From Allonocardiopsis opalescens (lineage in GTDB: Bacteria; Actinomycetota; Actinomycetes; Streptosporangiales; Streptosporangiaceae): 64,000 nucleotides of DNA. The DNA is taken from NCBI RefSeq assembly GCF_003002095.1, contig NZ_PVZC01000008.1:186001-250000 (forward strand), given 5' to 3'. The notes below the pieces were generated by a model that did not search any database, had not been told where the DNA came from, and was given only the letters and a program-made list of their open reading frames with translations. This document shows positions 8,566-16,010 of this stretch, piece after piece (positions within the stretch are counted from its first letter, which is position 1; every line of letters starts with the position of its first letter). A program made the position numbers and the translations under genes.

Positions 8566-8581
8566 ATGAGAGCGCTCTCAT
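8566..8581. promoter_or_regulatory. Perfect 16-bp palindrome upstream of the Asp-rich repeat gene
   Basis: ATGAGAGCGCTCTCAT is a perfect palindrome and matches the site at 6075-6090 in 14 of 16 positions. A further half-site (CTCATG) follows at about 8599-8604. It lies 27 bases after the response-regulator stop codon and about 170 bases before the next start. This fits control of that gene by the adjacent two-component system. Confidence 0.62.
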
Positions 8582-8752
8582 GTCCGGCTCACGAAGCCCT
8601 CATGCCCGCGCTGAAGCCTTGACGTGTCCGGAGCCGTCCGAGCGGCGGTCCCGGGCTCCGCGACCCGGGCGCGGAGCGCACGCATCCCGGAACACGTGAA
8701 TCCGCACGCGAGTGCAGCCATAGCAGTGCAGGCACAGACGAGGAGGTTTGCC

Positions 8753-9535
8753 ATGACGCTGGCGATGCGACGGACCATGCTGGTCCTCGCGCTGGTGCTC
8801 GGCCTGGCCGTGGCCGGACCCGGCGCCGCGGGCCTCGCCCCCGCCCTCGGGTTCGGGCCGGCGGCCGTCGCGCACGCCGATGACGACGGTGGCGATGACG
8901 ACGGCGGGGACGACGGCGGCGACGACGACGACGGCGGCGATGACGACGCCGACGACGGTGGTGGCGGCGGCGACGATGACGCCGACGACGGCGGCCAGGC
9001 GCCGGGCGGTGGCGGCGGTGGCGATGACGACGCCGACGACGGCGGGCAGGCTCCCGCCGGTGGCGGTGGCGGCGACGACACCCAGGTCCCCAGCGGCGGC
9101 GTCGACACCGGCCGCGGCGGCACCGCCGACGACGATGACGACGACGACGGCGGCGACGATGACGGCCAGGTCCCCAGCGGCGGCGTCGACACGGGTCGCG
9201 GTGGCACCGCCGACGACGACGATGACGACGGCGGCGACGACGGCCAGGTCCCCAGCGGCGGTGTCGACACCGGTCGCGGTGGCACGGCGGACGACGACGA
9301 TGACGACGACGGCGTGCCCAGCGGCGGCGTCGACACCGGCGCCGGCGCCACCGCCGACGACGACGATGACGACAACGGCGACGACGGCCAGGTCCCCAGC
9401 GGAGGGGTGGAGACCGGGGCCGGCGGGGCGTCGGGTGCGGTCGGCGCCTGGGCGGCGGCCGGTCTGGCAGGCGGGCTCGGTGTGCTGCTGGCCGCCGGCC
9501 TGTGGCTGAGCCGACGGCTGGGCGCGGAGAACTGA
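8753..9535 (+). CDS. Asp/Gly-rich repeat surface protein with iterated sorting-like motifs
   Basis: A 260-residue exported protein of no family I recognise. ATG 8753 follows GAGGAGG at 8 bases. Residues 1-42 are a signal peptide (hydrophobic VLALVLGLAVAG, ending VAHA). Residues 43-110 are almost only Asp and Gly with a few Ala, Gln and Pro. Then the unit VPSGGVDTG occurs at about 112, 140, 166 and 188 and once more as VPSGGVETG at 214, each copy separated by runs of six or seven Asp. After the last copy come a transmembrane segment (about 227-253) and a basic tail (SRRLGAEN). Motif, hydrophobic helix and positive tail is the layout of a sortase substrate, and a sortase gene follows 2 bases after the stop. 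The acidic runs could bind Ca2+ or other cations outside the cell; that is inference. Confidence 0.78.
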   Translation: MTLAMRRTMLVLALVLGLAVAGPGAAGLAPALGFGPAAVAHADDDGGDDDGGDDGGDDDDGGDDDADDGGGGGDDDADDGGQAPGGGGGGDDDADDGGQAPAGGGGGDDTQVPSGGVDTGRGGTADDDDDDDGGDDDGQVPSGGVDTGRGGTADDDDDDGGDDGQVPSGGVDTGRGGTADDDDDDDGVPSGGVDTGAGATADDDDDDNGDDGQVPSGGVETGAGGASGAVGAWAAAGLAGGLGVLLAAGLWLSRRLGAEN

Positions 9536-9537
9536 CC

Positions 9538-10182
9538 GTGCCGACGTCTTCCGTCAACGGCGGTGGCCGCGAGGGCCTGGCTCTCGCGGCCATCGCCGCG
9601 CTCACGCTCACGCTCGCCGCCTGCGGCGGCGAGCCCGCCGGCTCCGGTGCCGCCCCGGTCGCCGGCTCCACCCAGGCGGGCGCCGAGGCGTCCGCGTCCG
9701 ATCCCGCGCCGGGCGCCTCCGCCGAGGACGCCCCGGCCCAGGCCGTCGGCGACCCGGTCCGGCTGCGCATCCCGGCCATCGGCGTGGACACCCCGGTGAT
9801 CCCGCTGTCGCTGGACGCGGCCGGCACCCTGATCGCCCCCGAGGGCTTCGACGAGGTCGGCTGGAACCACGCCGGCCCCGAGCCGGGCGAGGACGGCCCC
9901 GCCGTCATCGCCGGCCACGTCGACTCCTTCGAGGGCCCCGCCGTCTTCTTCGACCTGCGCGAACTCGCCCCCGGCGACGAGATCCACGTCGACCAGGCCG
10001 GCGGCGGGACGGTGACCTTCACCGTCACCCGCACCGAGCAGTACCCCAAGGACGCCGTCCCCGACGACGTCGTCTACGCCCTCACCCCCGACCCCGAACT
10101 CCGCCTCATCACCTGCGGCGGCAGCTTCGACGACTCCGAGGGCAGCTACCGCGACAACCTGGTCGTCTTCGCGGAGCTGTGA
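9538..10182 (+). CDS. Class F sortase, predicted lipoprotein
   Basis: A 214-residue sortase-fold transpeptidase. GTG 9538 directly follows the stop of the Asp-rich protein. The N-terminus is a lipoprotein signal with lipobox LAAC (Cys29), which would anchor the enzyme to the outer face of the membrane by lipid. The catalytic domain (about 75-210) opens with RLRIPAIGVDTPV. It shows the catalytic His in VIAGHVDS, the catalytic Cys in LRLITCGG and a downstream Arg in YRDNLVVF. This compact form, with the stretch between the His and Cys blocks reduced, is usual for actinobacterial class F enzymes. The obvious substrate is the neighbouring protein with VPSGGV(D/E)TG motifs. A lipid-anchored sortase is less common than one with a helical anchor. 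Confidence 0.85.
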   Translation: MPTSSVNGGGREGLALAAIAALTLTLAACGGEPAGSGAAPVAGSTQAGAEASASDPAPGASAEDAPAQAVGDPVRLRIPAIGVDTPVIPLSLDAAGTLIAPEGFDEVGWNHAGPEPGEDGPAVIAGHVDSFEGPAVFFDLRELAPGDEIHVDQAGGGTVTFTVTRTEQYPKDAVPDDVVYALTPDPELRLITCGGSFDDSEGSYRDNLVVFAEL

Positions 10183-10247
10183 CCCCGCCCCAACCCCGCC
10201 CAAGCCCCCGCAAAGCACCCGACACGGCCCCCGGCCGCTCTACAGTT

Positions 10248-10274
10248 GGCTCCGCCGGCGACGCCGGCGGAGCC
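10248..10274 (+). terminator. GC-rich hairpin between sortase and DUF389 genes
   Basis: GGCTCCGCCGGC, loop GAC, GCCGGCGGAGCC: a perfect 12-bp stem with no T-run. It lies 66 bases after the sortase stop and 32 before the DUF389 start. It could end the sortase transcript or be a leader hairpin of the next gene. Confidence 0.5.
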
Positions 10275-10305
10275 GACCGCGTTCCGGGGCCGAGGGAGAG
10301 TGCCA

Positions 10306-11265
10306 GTGCTGCATCTGCGGGTGATCACGCCGCACGACCGGGTGGACGAGGTCGTGGCGATGCTGCGCGGACAGGTCGGGGTGGCGCATCTGGTGGTGTT
10401 CCCGGGCGCGGCGGTGAAGCCGGACGGCGACGTGGTCGAGGCGGACCTGGCGCGGGAGTGTGCCGACGACACCCTGAGCCGGCTGACAGAGCTGGGGGTC
10501 GACCGCGACGGCGGCATCACGCTGGAGGCGCTGGAGACGACGCTGTCGGACGCCGCGGACTCGGCGAAGGGCGCGGCGCCCGGTGACGGCGACGATGCCG
10601 TGGTGTGGGACGAGGTGATCTCGCGCACCGCCAACGACTCCCGGATCAACGGCGTCTACCTGGCCTTCCTCACCCTCGGGCTGCTGATCGCCGCGATCGG
10701 GGTGGTCAGCGACTCCCCCGTCACGGTGGTCGGCGCGATGGCGGTCGCCCCCGACTTCGGGCCGCTGGCCGCGCTCTCCGTCGGCCTGGTGCTGCGCCGC
10801 TGGGACCTGGTGCGCCAGTCGTCGATGGCGGCGGTCTTCGGCTTCGCCTTCGCGATGGCCGTCACGGCGGTGGTGGTGCTGGTGCTGGAGTGGACGCGGC
10901 TCATCACGATCGACGCGCCGGGTCTGGGCGCGGACAGCCAGGTCGACTTCATCTACGAGGTGGGCCCGTTCTCGCTGATCGTGGCGCTGCTGGCGGGGGC
11001 GGCCGGGATGCTCAGCGTGCTGTCGGCCCGCTCGACGGCGCTGATCGGGGTGTTCATCTCGGTCACCACCGTGCCCGCCGCCGCCTACGCGGTGGTCGCG
11101 GCCACCCTCGGCGACTGGAGCCGCTTCGGCCAGTCGGTGGTCCAGCTGCTGGTGAACCTGGTCGGCATCGTCATCGCCGCCACGGTCGTCCTGGCCGTCC
11201 GCGCCGCCTACGCCCGCCGCAAGGGCCGCCTGTTCGCCGGCGGCCGCCCGCTGAGCAGCGGCTGA
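10306..11265 (+). CDS. DUF389 family integral membrane protein
   Basis: A 319-residue protein. GTG 10306 has GAGGGAG 6 bases upstream. Residues 1-100 are a soluble N-terminal part (LRVITPHDRVDEVVAML and VVFPGAAVKPDGD). Residues about 105-300 hold several membrane helices with the conserved DUF389 features: NDSRINGVYLAFLTLGLLIA, then SPVTVVGAMAVAPDFGPLAA near 140 and IGVFISVTTVPAAAYAVV near 250. DUF389 proteins occur widely in bacteria, sometimes called hydrophobic-domain TIGR00341 proteins, without a proven function. Nothing nearby suggests a pathway; it is a single-gene unit. Confidence 0.87.
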   Translation: MLHLRVITPHDRVDEVVAMLRGQVGVAHLVVFPGAAVKPDGDVVEADLARECADDTLSRLTELGVDRDGGITLEALETTLSDAADSAKGAAPGDGDDAVVWDEVISRTANDSRINGVYLAFLTLGLLIAAIGVVSDSPVTVVGAMAVAPDFGPLAALSVGLVLRRWDLVRQSSMAAVFGFAFAMAVTAVVVLVLEWTRLITIDAPGLGADSQVDFIYEVGPFSLIVALLAGAAGMLSVLSARSTALIGVFISVTTVPAAAYAVVAATLGDWSRFGQSVVQLLVNLVGIVIAATVVLAVRAAYARRKGRLFAGGRPLSSG

Positions 11266-11382
11266 GCGGCCGCTGAGCGGCGGCTCCGCCCCAGCCGGTC
11301 CGCCGGCTACGCGCCGGGCCGTACCCGGCTCTGCGCTCCCCGGCGGACGACCGCGACGGCGGCGGGGCGCCACCATGCCGCC

Positions 11383-11820
11383 ATGTCGGATTCCGCGCGT
11401 TCCGCGCCGCCCCCTCCGCCCCTGTCCCCGCCCGTGCCGCGCCGGCACGGGTTCCTGATCGCGCTCCGCGTCGCCGTCGGAGCGCATGCCGCGATGGTGC
11501 TGCTGCAGGCGGCGTCCGCCGGCGGCCTGCTGTCGGGTGCCGACGGCATGTGGGCGGTGCACGGCGCCGGCGCGGGCGCCGTGCACGTGCTCGGCCTGGT
11601 CCAGCTGGTCGCGGCGGTGCTGTACTGGCGGCCGGGCGGCGGCCCGCCCTGGCCGGCCTGGGCGAGCCTGGCGCTGCTGCTGCTCGGCATGGCGCAGTCG
11701 GCCGTCGGCGGCTCCGGCGCGGTCGCCGTGCACGTCCCGCTCGGCGTGGCCGTGTTCGGCCTGACGGTGTGGATGCTGACCTGGGCCATGGCCGCGCGCC
11801 GCGCCGCCGTACCCGCCTGA
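11383..11820 (+). CDS. Hypothetical four-helix membrane protein
   Basis: A 145-residue protein with a Pro-rich cytoplasmic N-terminus (residues 1-25) and four predicted membrane helices: about 26-46, 61-81, 85-105 and 115-138. The spacing of a four-helix bundle and the small size are like DoxX or similar uncharacterised actinobacterial membrane proteins, but no signature could be confirmed. No strong ribosome-binding site precedes ATG 11383. It stands alone between two hairpins. Confidence 0.6.
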   Translation: MSDSARSAPPPPPLSPPVPRRHGFLIALRVAVGAHAAMVLLQAASAGGLLSGADGMWAVHGAGAGAVHVLGLVQLVAAVLYWRPGGGPPWPAWASLALLLLGMAQSAVGGSGAVAVHVPLGVAVFGLTVWMLTWAMAARRAAVPA

Positions 11821-11866
11821 GGCCCCAGGGCGCCCGGCCCGCCGCGCCGGGGCGGTGTGATCATAG

Positions 11867-11896
11867 GGACCGCCGGTGCCGCCGCACCGGCGGTCC
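11867..11896 (+). terminator. Hairpin terminator after the four-helix membrane protein gene
   Basis: GGACCGCCGGTGC, loop CGCC, GCACCGGCGGTCC: a perfect 13-bp stem 46 bases after the stop at 11820 and 54 bases before the next start. There is no T-run, as is usual in high-GC actinomycetes. Confidence 0.55.
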
Positions 11897-11950
11897 TCGG
11901 CGCCGCCTGGCGCCGTCGGCCCGGACCGGACCGAGGGGACGGAATCGCAG

Positions 11951-13147
11951 ATGGCACAGCCGCTGGCCGGAACGGTGGTGGTCGACCTGACCCGGGCGCT
12001 CGCCGGGCCGCACGCCGGGATGATGCTGGGTGACCTGGGCGCGCGCGTCATCAAGGTGGAGACCCCGGGCACCGGCGATGACACCCGCGGGTGGGGCCCG
12101 CCCTTCGTCGGCCCCGAGGACGACCCGGTCTCCACCTACTACCTGTCGTGCAACCGCAACAAGGAGTCGATCGCGCTCGACCTGAAGTCCGACGACGGCG
12201 CCGCCGTCCTCACCGAGCTGGTCCGCCGCGCCGACGTGCTGCTGGAGAACTTCCGCCCCGGGGTGCTGGACCGCCTGGGCTTCGGCACCGCCCGCCTGAT
12301 GGAGCTGAACCCCGGCCTGGTGGTGCTGTCCATCTCCGGCTTCGGCCACGACGGCCCCGAGGGCGGCCGTGCCGGCTACGACCAGATCGCCCAGGGCGAG
12401 GCGGGCCTGATGTCGCTGACGGGCCCGGGTCCGGACGAGCCGCAGCGGGTCGGCGTGCCCATCGGCGACCTGCTGGCCGGCATGTATGGCGCCTACGGCG
12501 TGCTGGCCGCGCTGCTGGAGCGCGGCCGCACCGGCAGGGGCCAGGTGGTGCGCACCTCGCTGCTGTCGGCGATCGTCGGCGTGCACGCCTTCCAGGGCAC
12601 CCGGTGGACGGTGGCGGGCCAGGTCGGCCGGGCCCAGGGCAACCACCACCCCTCCATCGCCCCCTACGGCCTGTTCCGCTGCCGCGACGGCGCGGTGCAG
12701 ATCTCGGTGGGCAGCGAGGGCCTGTGGCGGCGCTTCTGCGCCGCCTTCGGCATCGACGCCGAGACGCCGGGAATGGCCAGCAACCCCGAGCGCGTCGCCA
12801 ACCGCGACGCGGTCATCGACGCCGTGGAGGCGGCCTTCGCCGGATACGACGCCGCCGAGCTGCTGGCCGCGCTGGCCGAGGCGGGCGTCCCGGCCGGGCG
12901 GGTGCGCTCGCTGGACGAGGTCTACACCTGGGAGCAGACCCGGTCCCAGGGGCTGCTCGCCGAGGTCGAGCACCCGGTGCTCGGCCCGGTGACGCTGCCG
13001 GGCCCGCCGCTGCGCTTCTTCGGCGTCGGCGCGGACGGCGCCGAGGCGGAGACCACCGGAACCGACCACCGCCCGCCGCCGGTCCTGGACCAGCACGGCG
13101 AGGAGATCCGCGCCTGGCTGGGGCTTCCCGCGGTGCGGCCGGCCTGA
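11951..13147 (+). CDS. Class III (CaiB/BaiF) CoA-transferase
   Basis: A 398-residue cytoplasmic enzyme of the formyl-CoA transferase / CaiB family, which moves CoA between carboxylic acids by way of an aspartyl-CoA thioester. Family features are the opening LAGTVVVDLTRALAGPHAGM, then GARVIKVETPGTGDDTRGWG, the NRNKESIALDLK block near 70, and LLENFRPGVLDRLG near 100. The likely catalytic residue is Asp173 in GVPIGDLLAGM. The start at 11951 has a GAGGGGA about 12 bases upstream. It forms a single-gene unit ended by a strong hairpin. The substrate acid cannot be told; there are no acyl-CoA dehydrogenase, hydratase or racemase genes next to it. Confidence 0.9.
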   Translation: MAQPLAGTVVVDLTRALAGPHAGMMLGDLGARVIKVETPGTGDDTRGWGPPFVGPEDDPVSTYYLSCNRNKESIALDLKSDDGAAVLTELVRRADVLLENFRPGVLDRLGFGTARLMELNPGLVVLSISGFGHDGPEGGRAGYDQIAQGEAGLMSLTGPGPDEPQRVGVPIGDLLAGMYGAYGVLAALLERGRTGRGQVVRTSLLSAIVGVHAFQGTRWTVAGQVGRAQGNHHPSIAPYGLFRCRDGAVQISVGSEGLWRRFCAAFGIDAETPGMASNPERVANRDAVIDAVEAAFAGYDAAELLAALAEAGVPAGRVRSLDEVYTWEQTRSQGLLAEVEHPVLGPVTLPGPPLRFFGVGADGAEAETTGTDHRPPPVLDQHGEEIRAWLGLPAVRPA

Positions 13148-13151
13148 CGGA

Positions 13152-13180
13152 ACCGCCCCGGGCCCACGGCCCGGGGCGGT
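13152..13180 (+). terminator. Strong hairpin terminator after the CoA-transferase gene
   Basis: ACCGCCCCGGGCC, loop CAC, GGCCCGGGGCGGT: a perfect 13-bp stem starting 5 bases after the stop codon. Confidence 0.75.
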
Positions 13181-13298
13181 CCGCCAATATGGAATTCACC
13201 GCCCGTCGGCGGACAGCCGGATCCGGACCGGTTCAGGCGGATTCGGATCGGTTCTTCAGTGAACGGCCGGTAATGGGATGCTCACCGGCCATGATTTG

Positions 13299-13670
13299 TC
13301 AGGAGTATTCCGGGCACCACACGAAACTGCCGCCGTCGGCCAGCAGGTCGTCGCGGATCCAGCCGGCCACCCCGGTGCGCTCATTGCGCGCGTAGCTCCA
13401 GGTGGCTCCGTCGTTTCCACGGGTGTAGCAGTAGTAGTTCAGCCGGTCGGCCCGCTGGGCCTGGCCGAGGATATTGCAGCTCGTGCTCGACCCGGTGCGC
13501 ATCCGCACGGAATTGGTGTTGGTGTTGCCGGTGTCGCTGTCGTGGTCGCCGGGCCGGCTTCCGCACGGGGCGTGCGGCGCGGCGGCCGCGGCGGCCGGCG
13601 CGGCGACGGCGCCCAGGGTGAGCAGCGACGCCGCCGTCAGCGCGACGGCGGCGAGGAGACGCGGGTTCAT
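13299..13670 (-). CDS. Small secreted SH3-like protein
   Basis: A 123-residue exported protein. ATG 13670 has an excellent AAGGAGGAA site 3 bases upstream. Residues 1-34 are a signal peptide (MNPRLLAAVALTAASLL, ending in an Ala run). The mature part has four to five Cys. Its pattern is that of a bacterial SH3b domain: VRMRTGSSTSCNILGQA near 54, then RLNYYCYTRGNDGATW and GVAGWIRDDLLADGG, ending FVWCPEYS. Such small secreted SH3 proteins are common in Streptomyces-type actinomycetes and may bind cell-wall peptides, but their role is not known. It has its own promoter upstream and no operon partner. Confidence 0.8.
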   Translation of the reverse strand: MNPRLLAAVALTAASLLTLGAVAAPAAAAAAPHAPCGSRPGDHDSDTGNTNTNSVRMRTGSSTSCNILGQAQRADRLNYYCYTRGNDGATWSYARNERTGVAGWIRDDLLADGGSFVWCPEYS

Positions 13671-13807
13671 GGTTCCTCCTTGAACACATGGGGGTGGCCG
13701 CGGACCGCCGTCGGACGGCGGTCCGCGCCGGGACGGGCGACCGCGCGTACGGCGGAAAGCGTCTTCGCGTCTCCACCGGCCGTGTTCCGCGTCCGTCCTG
13801 GAAATGG

Positions 13808-13836
13808 ACGATAGGCCGGTGATTCTTTTTCCGCAA
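13808..13836 (-). promoter_or_regulatory. Sigma-70-type promoter of the SH3-like gene
   Basis: On the minus strand TTGCGG (13836-13831), a 17-base spacer and TATCGT (13813-13808) form a good vegetative-type promoter pointing at the gene starting at 13670, with a leader of about 130 bases. Confidence 0.5.
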
Positions 13837-13843
13837 CTACTAA

Positions 13844-13868
13844 AATAGTGGTGACCCAGGTCACTATT
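13844..13868. promoter_or_regulatory. Nested inverted repeat next to the SH3-gene promoter
   Basis: AATAGTG at 13844-13850 pairs with CACTATT at 13862-13868, and inside lies GTGACC-CA-GGTCAC (13851-13864). The dyad ends 8 bases upstream of the -35 box at 13831-13836, the usual place for an activator or repressor site. Confidence 0.45.
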
Positions 13869-14221
13869 GACCTTCCAGTGGCAGCTGCTATTTTGACGCC
13901 GCACACCCGGGACATTGCATCGAATTACCGGATGAACCAGGCGAACAAAACGCTGGAACCCGCCCGAACAAATGCGACCGATTCCACTTTTCCACCCATT
14001 CCCGGCCCGCGCCTTCTGACCACCTGCGGACGAACGGTCCATGGGAACCGTTCTCCGTTCTGCAGGGTCTCAGGTTTCGTGTCCTGACCTCAGCTCGGAC
14101 GTCCAAGGGAAGTCCTGGAGGACGTGATTCTGGGACCAGCGTCAGGCGGGTACCCCACTGGGTGGTCGAGGGATGGCACGAACCGTCCGGGATGAGTGTG
14201 CCGGCACCGCGGCCCGCTCGA

Positions 14222-14605
14222 CTACTGTCCGCCGGCTCCGGGCCCTCGGTGCACAGCGTCGCGGCCCAGCCGCTTGTGCCGCCGTACCCGCAGCGTCATG
14301 ACGGCTGCGGGGATACCGAGCGCCAGCAGCACCGGGAACGCGGCGGCGATCCCGAACCAGAGGAAGAGCGCGAGATAGCCGTAAGCGGCGTCGTCCACGT
14401 TCGCGTCCGCCCTCACCAGGAAGACGATGCTGACCACGAAAGCGACCACCATGAGACCCGCGACGGCGATCGCGAGCCAGCGCAGGACACCGGCCCAACG
14501 CCGGTACCCGGCACTTACCTCCTGGAACCGTGGCGGCCCGTACCCGCCGGGCGGACCGGGCAAGGGCCTTGGCGCCGGGTGTCGGGCCGGCCGCTGATCA
14601 GACAT
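14222..14605 (-). CDS. Hypothetical membrane protein with Pro-rich N-terminus
   Basis: A 127-residue protein of unknown function. Start ATG 14605 (MSDQRPARH) has AAAGGGG a few bases upstream. Residues 1-33 are Pro/Gly-rich and presumably cytoplasmic. Two membrane helices follow, about 45-69 (LRWLAIAVAGLMVVAFVVSI) and 78-108, and the C-terminus is basic. No catalytic motif is visible. It lies between the SH3-like gene and another unknown gene on the same strand, but the spacing (84 bases to the upstream gene) does not prove an operon. Confidence 0.55.
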   Translation of the reverse strand: MSDQRPARHPAPRPLPGPPGGYGPPRFQEVSAGYRRWAGVLRWLAIAVAGLMVVAFVVSIVFLVRADANVDDAAYGYLALFLWFGIAAAFPVLLALGIPAAVMTLRVRRHKRLGRDAVHRGPGAGGQ

Positions 14606-14689
14606 GGGACCCCTTTCGACGGTGCGCGGCCCCGCGACACCGACACGCGCCGCCGCAGCACGCACCGCGCCGGAGCGTCGTTCCCCGGG

Positions 14690-15373
14690 TCACTTCTTCA
14701 CCGAGTCCCACGCGTCGGCGTTGAAGCTGCGCAGGAGGGCGATCAGCGCGGCCCCAAGCCGCCAGTCCACACCGGGTGCGTGCAGGTGCAGTCTGTCGCC
14801 CTTGGACCTGAACTCCAGCGGGACCTGCCCGTTCGCGCGCCACCGGATGCTGCGGGGTGCGCGTGCGAGGCCGCCTTCGTTGCCAGGGACGCTGTCGAAG
14901 ACGCTGATCACGAGGACGACCGTCATCAGGGGCAGCAAGAGCCACCACATCCACCACCATACGATCCTCCCCTTGAAGCCGACCGCTTCGAAGCCGCCGG
15001 GCTGGTGCACGGTCCAGCGGGTGCGCAGGCCCCTGCCGCGGAGCGCCTTCTCGCGTATGAGCGTGCCGATGACCTCGCCGTGCGCGCCGAGCACCTGAAA
15101 CCTCGCGACGCCGCCGCCAGCTGACAGGGTCACCACGGTGGCCACCCGCTCCCGGCGTTGATCGTCGGCCCACAGGGCGAAGGAACGGGCCCCGGCGCCC
15201 CGGGCCGCAAGGTAAGCGGAGGTGCCTCCCGGCGGCAGTTCGCGCTCCACGTACACGGCCGACGGCGCCGGCCCCGACTCGTCGGAGAAGCCGATCATGC
15301 CCGCTACCTTCGCCTGACCCTGGCCGTCGACCCGTCTCGGCCCTGCGTACATGGTCAGTACGTTACTGCTCAT
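14690..15373 (-). CDS. Hypothetical protein with scramblase-like beta fold and internal membrane helix
   Basis: A 227-residue protein. ATG 15373 (MSSNVLTMYAG) has GGAG 8 bases upstream and is preferred over an in-frame start 43 codons earlier, whose extra residues look non-coding. The repeated strand pattern (FQVLGAHGEVIGTLIREKAL and RTRWTVHQPGGFEAVGFKG) is reminiscent of LURP-one/scramblase-like folds, but I cannot confirm it. A single hydrophobic segment lies at about 139-160 (WWWMWWLLLPLMTVVLVI), followed by RSIRWRANGQVPLEF. Function unknown. The region is less GC-biased than its surroundings. Confidence 0.55.
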   Translation of the reverse strand: MSSNVLTMYAGPRRVDGQGQAKVAGMIGFSDESGPAPSAVYVERELPPGGTSAYLAARGAGARSFALWADDQRRERVATVVTLSAGGGVARFQVLGAHGEVIGTLIREKALRGRGLRTRWTVHQPGGFEAVGFKGRIVWWWMWWLLLPLMTVVLVISVFDSVPGNEGGLARAPRSIRWRANGQVPLEFRSKGDRLHLHAPGVDWRLGAALIALLRSFNADAWDSVKK

Positions 15374-15720
15374 CCGACGTGCTCCACGTGGTAGTCGCGT
15401 GCCCAGGCCGGCCCATTCTGTCTCACCCACCACCCAACGGACAGCCCCGCCCTGCGGGAGGGGCAGCCCCGGTTCAGGTGGCGGGTTCAGCCGCGCGGCC
15501 ACGCACCCACAGGCCCTTCGGTGCCCATCCGCGGATCAGCCGCTTGTCCTCCGTAGCCGGTTCGGGGATTCGGACACGACCGTGCGACGGACCGACTGCG
15601 ACACGGCGTGAGACAGCGCGTGGTTTCCGCAGGTCACAGTGGCGCCTTGGGACACGAACCGCGAGAACCCGCAGTTCCTCCGGTTCTCCCGGCCTCCCCA
15701 CCGCCTCTCCTCCCCCAGAC
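15374..15720. other. Intergenic stretch without supported gene
   Basis: About 350 bases between the unknown gene starting at 15373 and the hairpin at 15721. A 75-codon minus-strand frame (15474-15701) exists but lacks a ribosome-binding site and family features. I see no repeat or RNA gene; a GGTTCGGGGATTCGG stretch near 15560 is not part of a tRNA fold. Confidence 0.4.
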
Positions 15721-15758
15721 GCGGCGGCGGGCCGGGGAACGCCCCGGCCCGCCGCCGC
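15721..15758 (-). terminator. Very strong hairpin terminator after the DUF6158 gene
   Basis: GCGGCGGCGGGCCGGGG (15721-15737), loop AACG, and its exact complement (15742-15758): a perfect 17-bp stem, 15 bases after the stop of the minus-strand gene ending at 15774. Confidence 0.75.
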
Positions 15759-15773
15759 GATCCGTGCCGCCCG

Positions 15774-16010
15774 CTACCGGGCGCGCGCCCCCGAGCGCAG
15801 CCGCTCGGGATCCACCTCCCGCTGCGGATGGCGCCGCAAGTACTCCGTCTCCAGCTCCTTCGTCCGCCTGGTGTGGTGCGCCAGCGCGTCGTCGGAGCCG
15901 TGCAGCAGGGTCTCCGTCCGGGTCGCGTGCAGGTGCCGCAGCTCGCGCATCAGCTCGTCCTCGCCGAGATCGCCCGGGGCCACTCCCATCTCCATGCCCT
16001 CCACGTCCAT
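15774..16010 (-). CDS. DUF6158 family small protein
   Basis: A 78-residue soluble protein. ATG 16010 (MDVEGMEMG) follows GAGGAGGAA by 3 bases and is chosen over later Met codons for that reason. The core is the typical small actinobacterial family: ELMRELRHLHATRTETLLHG near 22, then DDALAHHTRRTKELETEYLR and HPQREVDPERLRSGARAR at the end. The pattern is helical and highly charged. Function is unknown; in related genomes it is a stand-alone conserved gene. It is followed by a strong terminator. Confidence 0.8.
   Translation of the reverse strand: MDVEGMEMGVAPGDLGEDELMRELRHLHATRTETLLHGSDDALAHHTRRTKELETEYLRRHPQREVDPERLRSGARAR

Larger units (their letters stand above)
13671..14221. other. AT-richer intergenic region with promoter and dyad
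   Basis: About 550 bases without a convincing gene and clearly less GC-rich than the surroundings. It holds the promoter and dyad described separately (13808-13868). The part from about 13900 to 14221 shows no coding pattern, repeat or hairpin that I can support. Confidence 0.5.

Noticed and set aside
8880-9420. Repeats that could be mistaken for a CRISPR array or minisatellite
   Set aside because: The repeats follow the codon frame of the Asp-rich protein (Asp runs and VPSGGVDTG), vary in length and have no unique spacers.
15553-15580. tRNA-like GGTTCGGGGATTCGG stretch
   Set aside because: No acceptor stem, anticodon arm or D-arm can be built around it.
15474-15701. Seventy-five-codon minus-strand frame between the unknown genes
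   Set aside because: No ribosome-binding site, no family features and it lies beyond the terminator of the DUF6158 gene.
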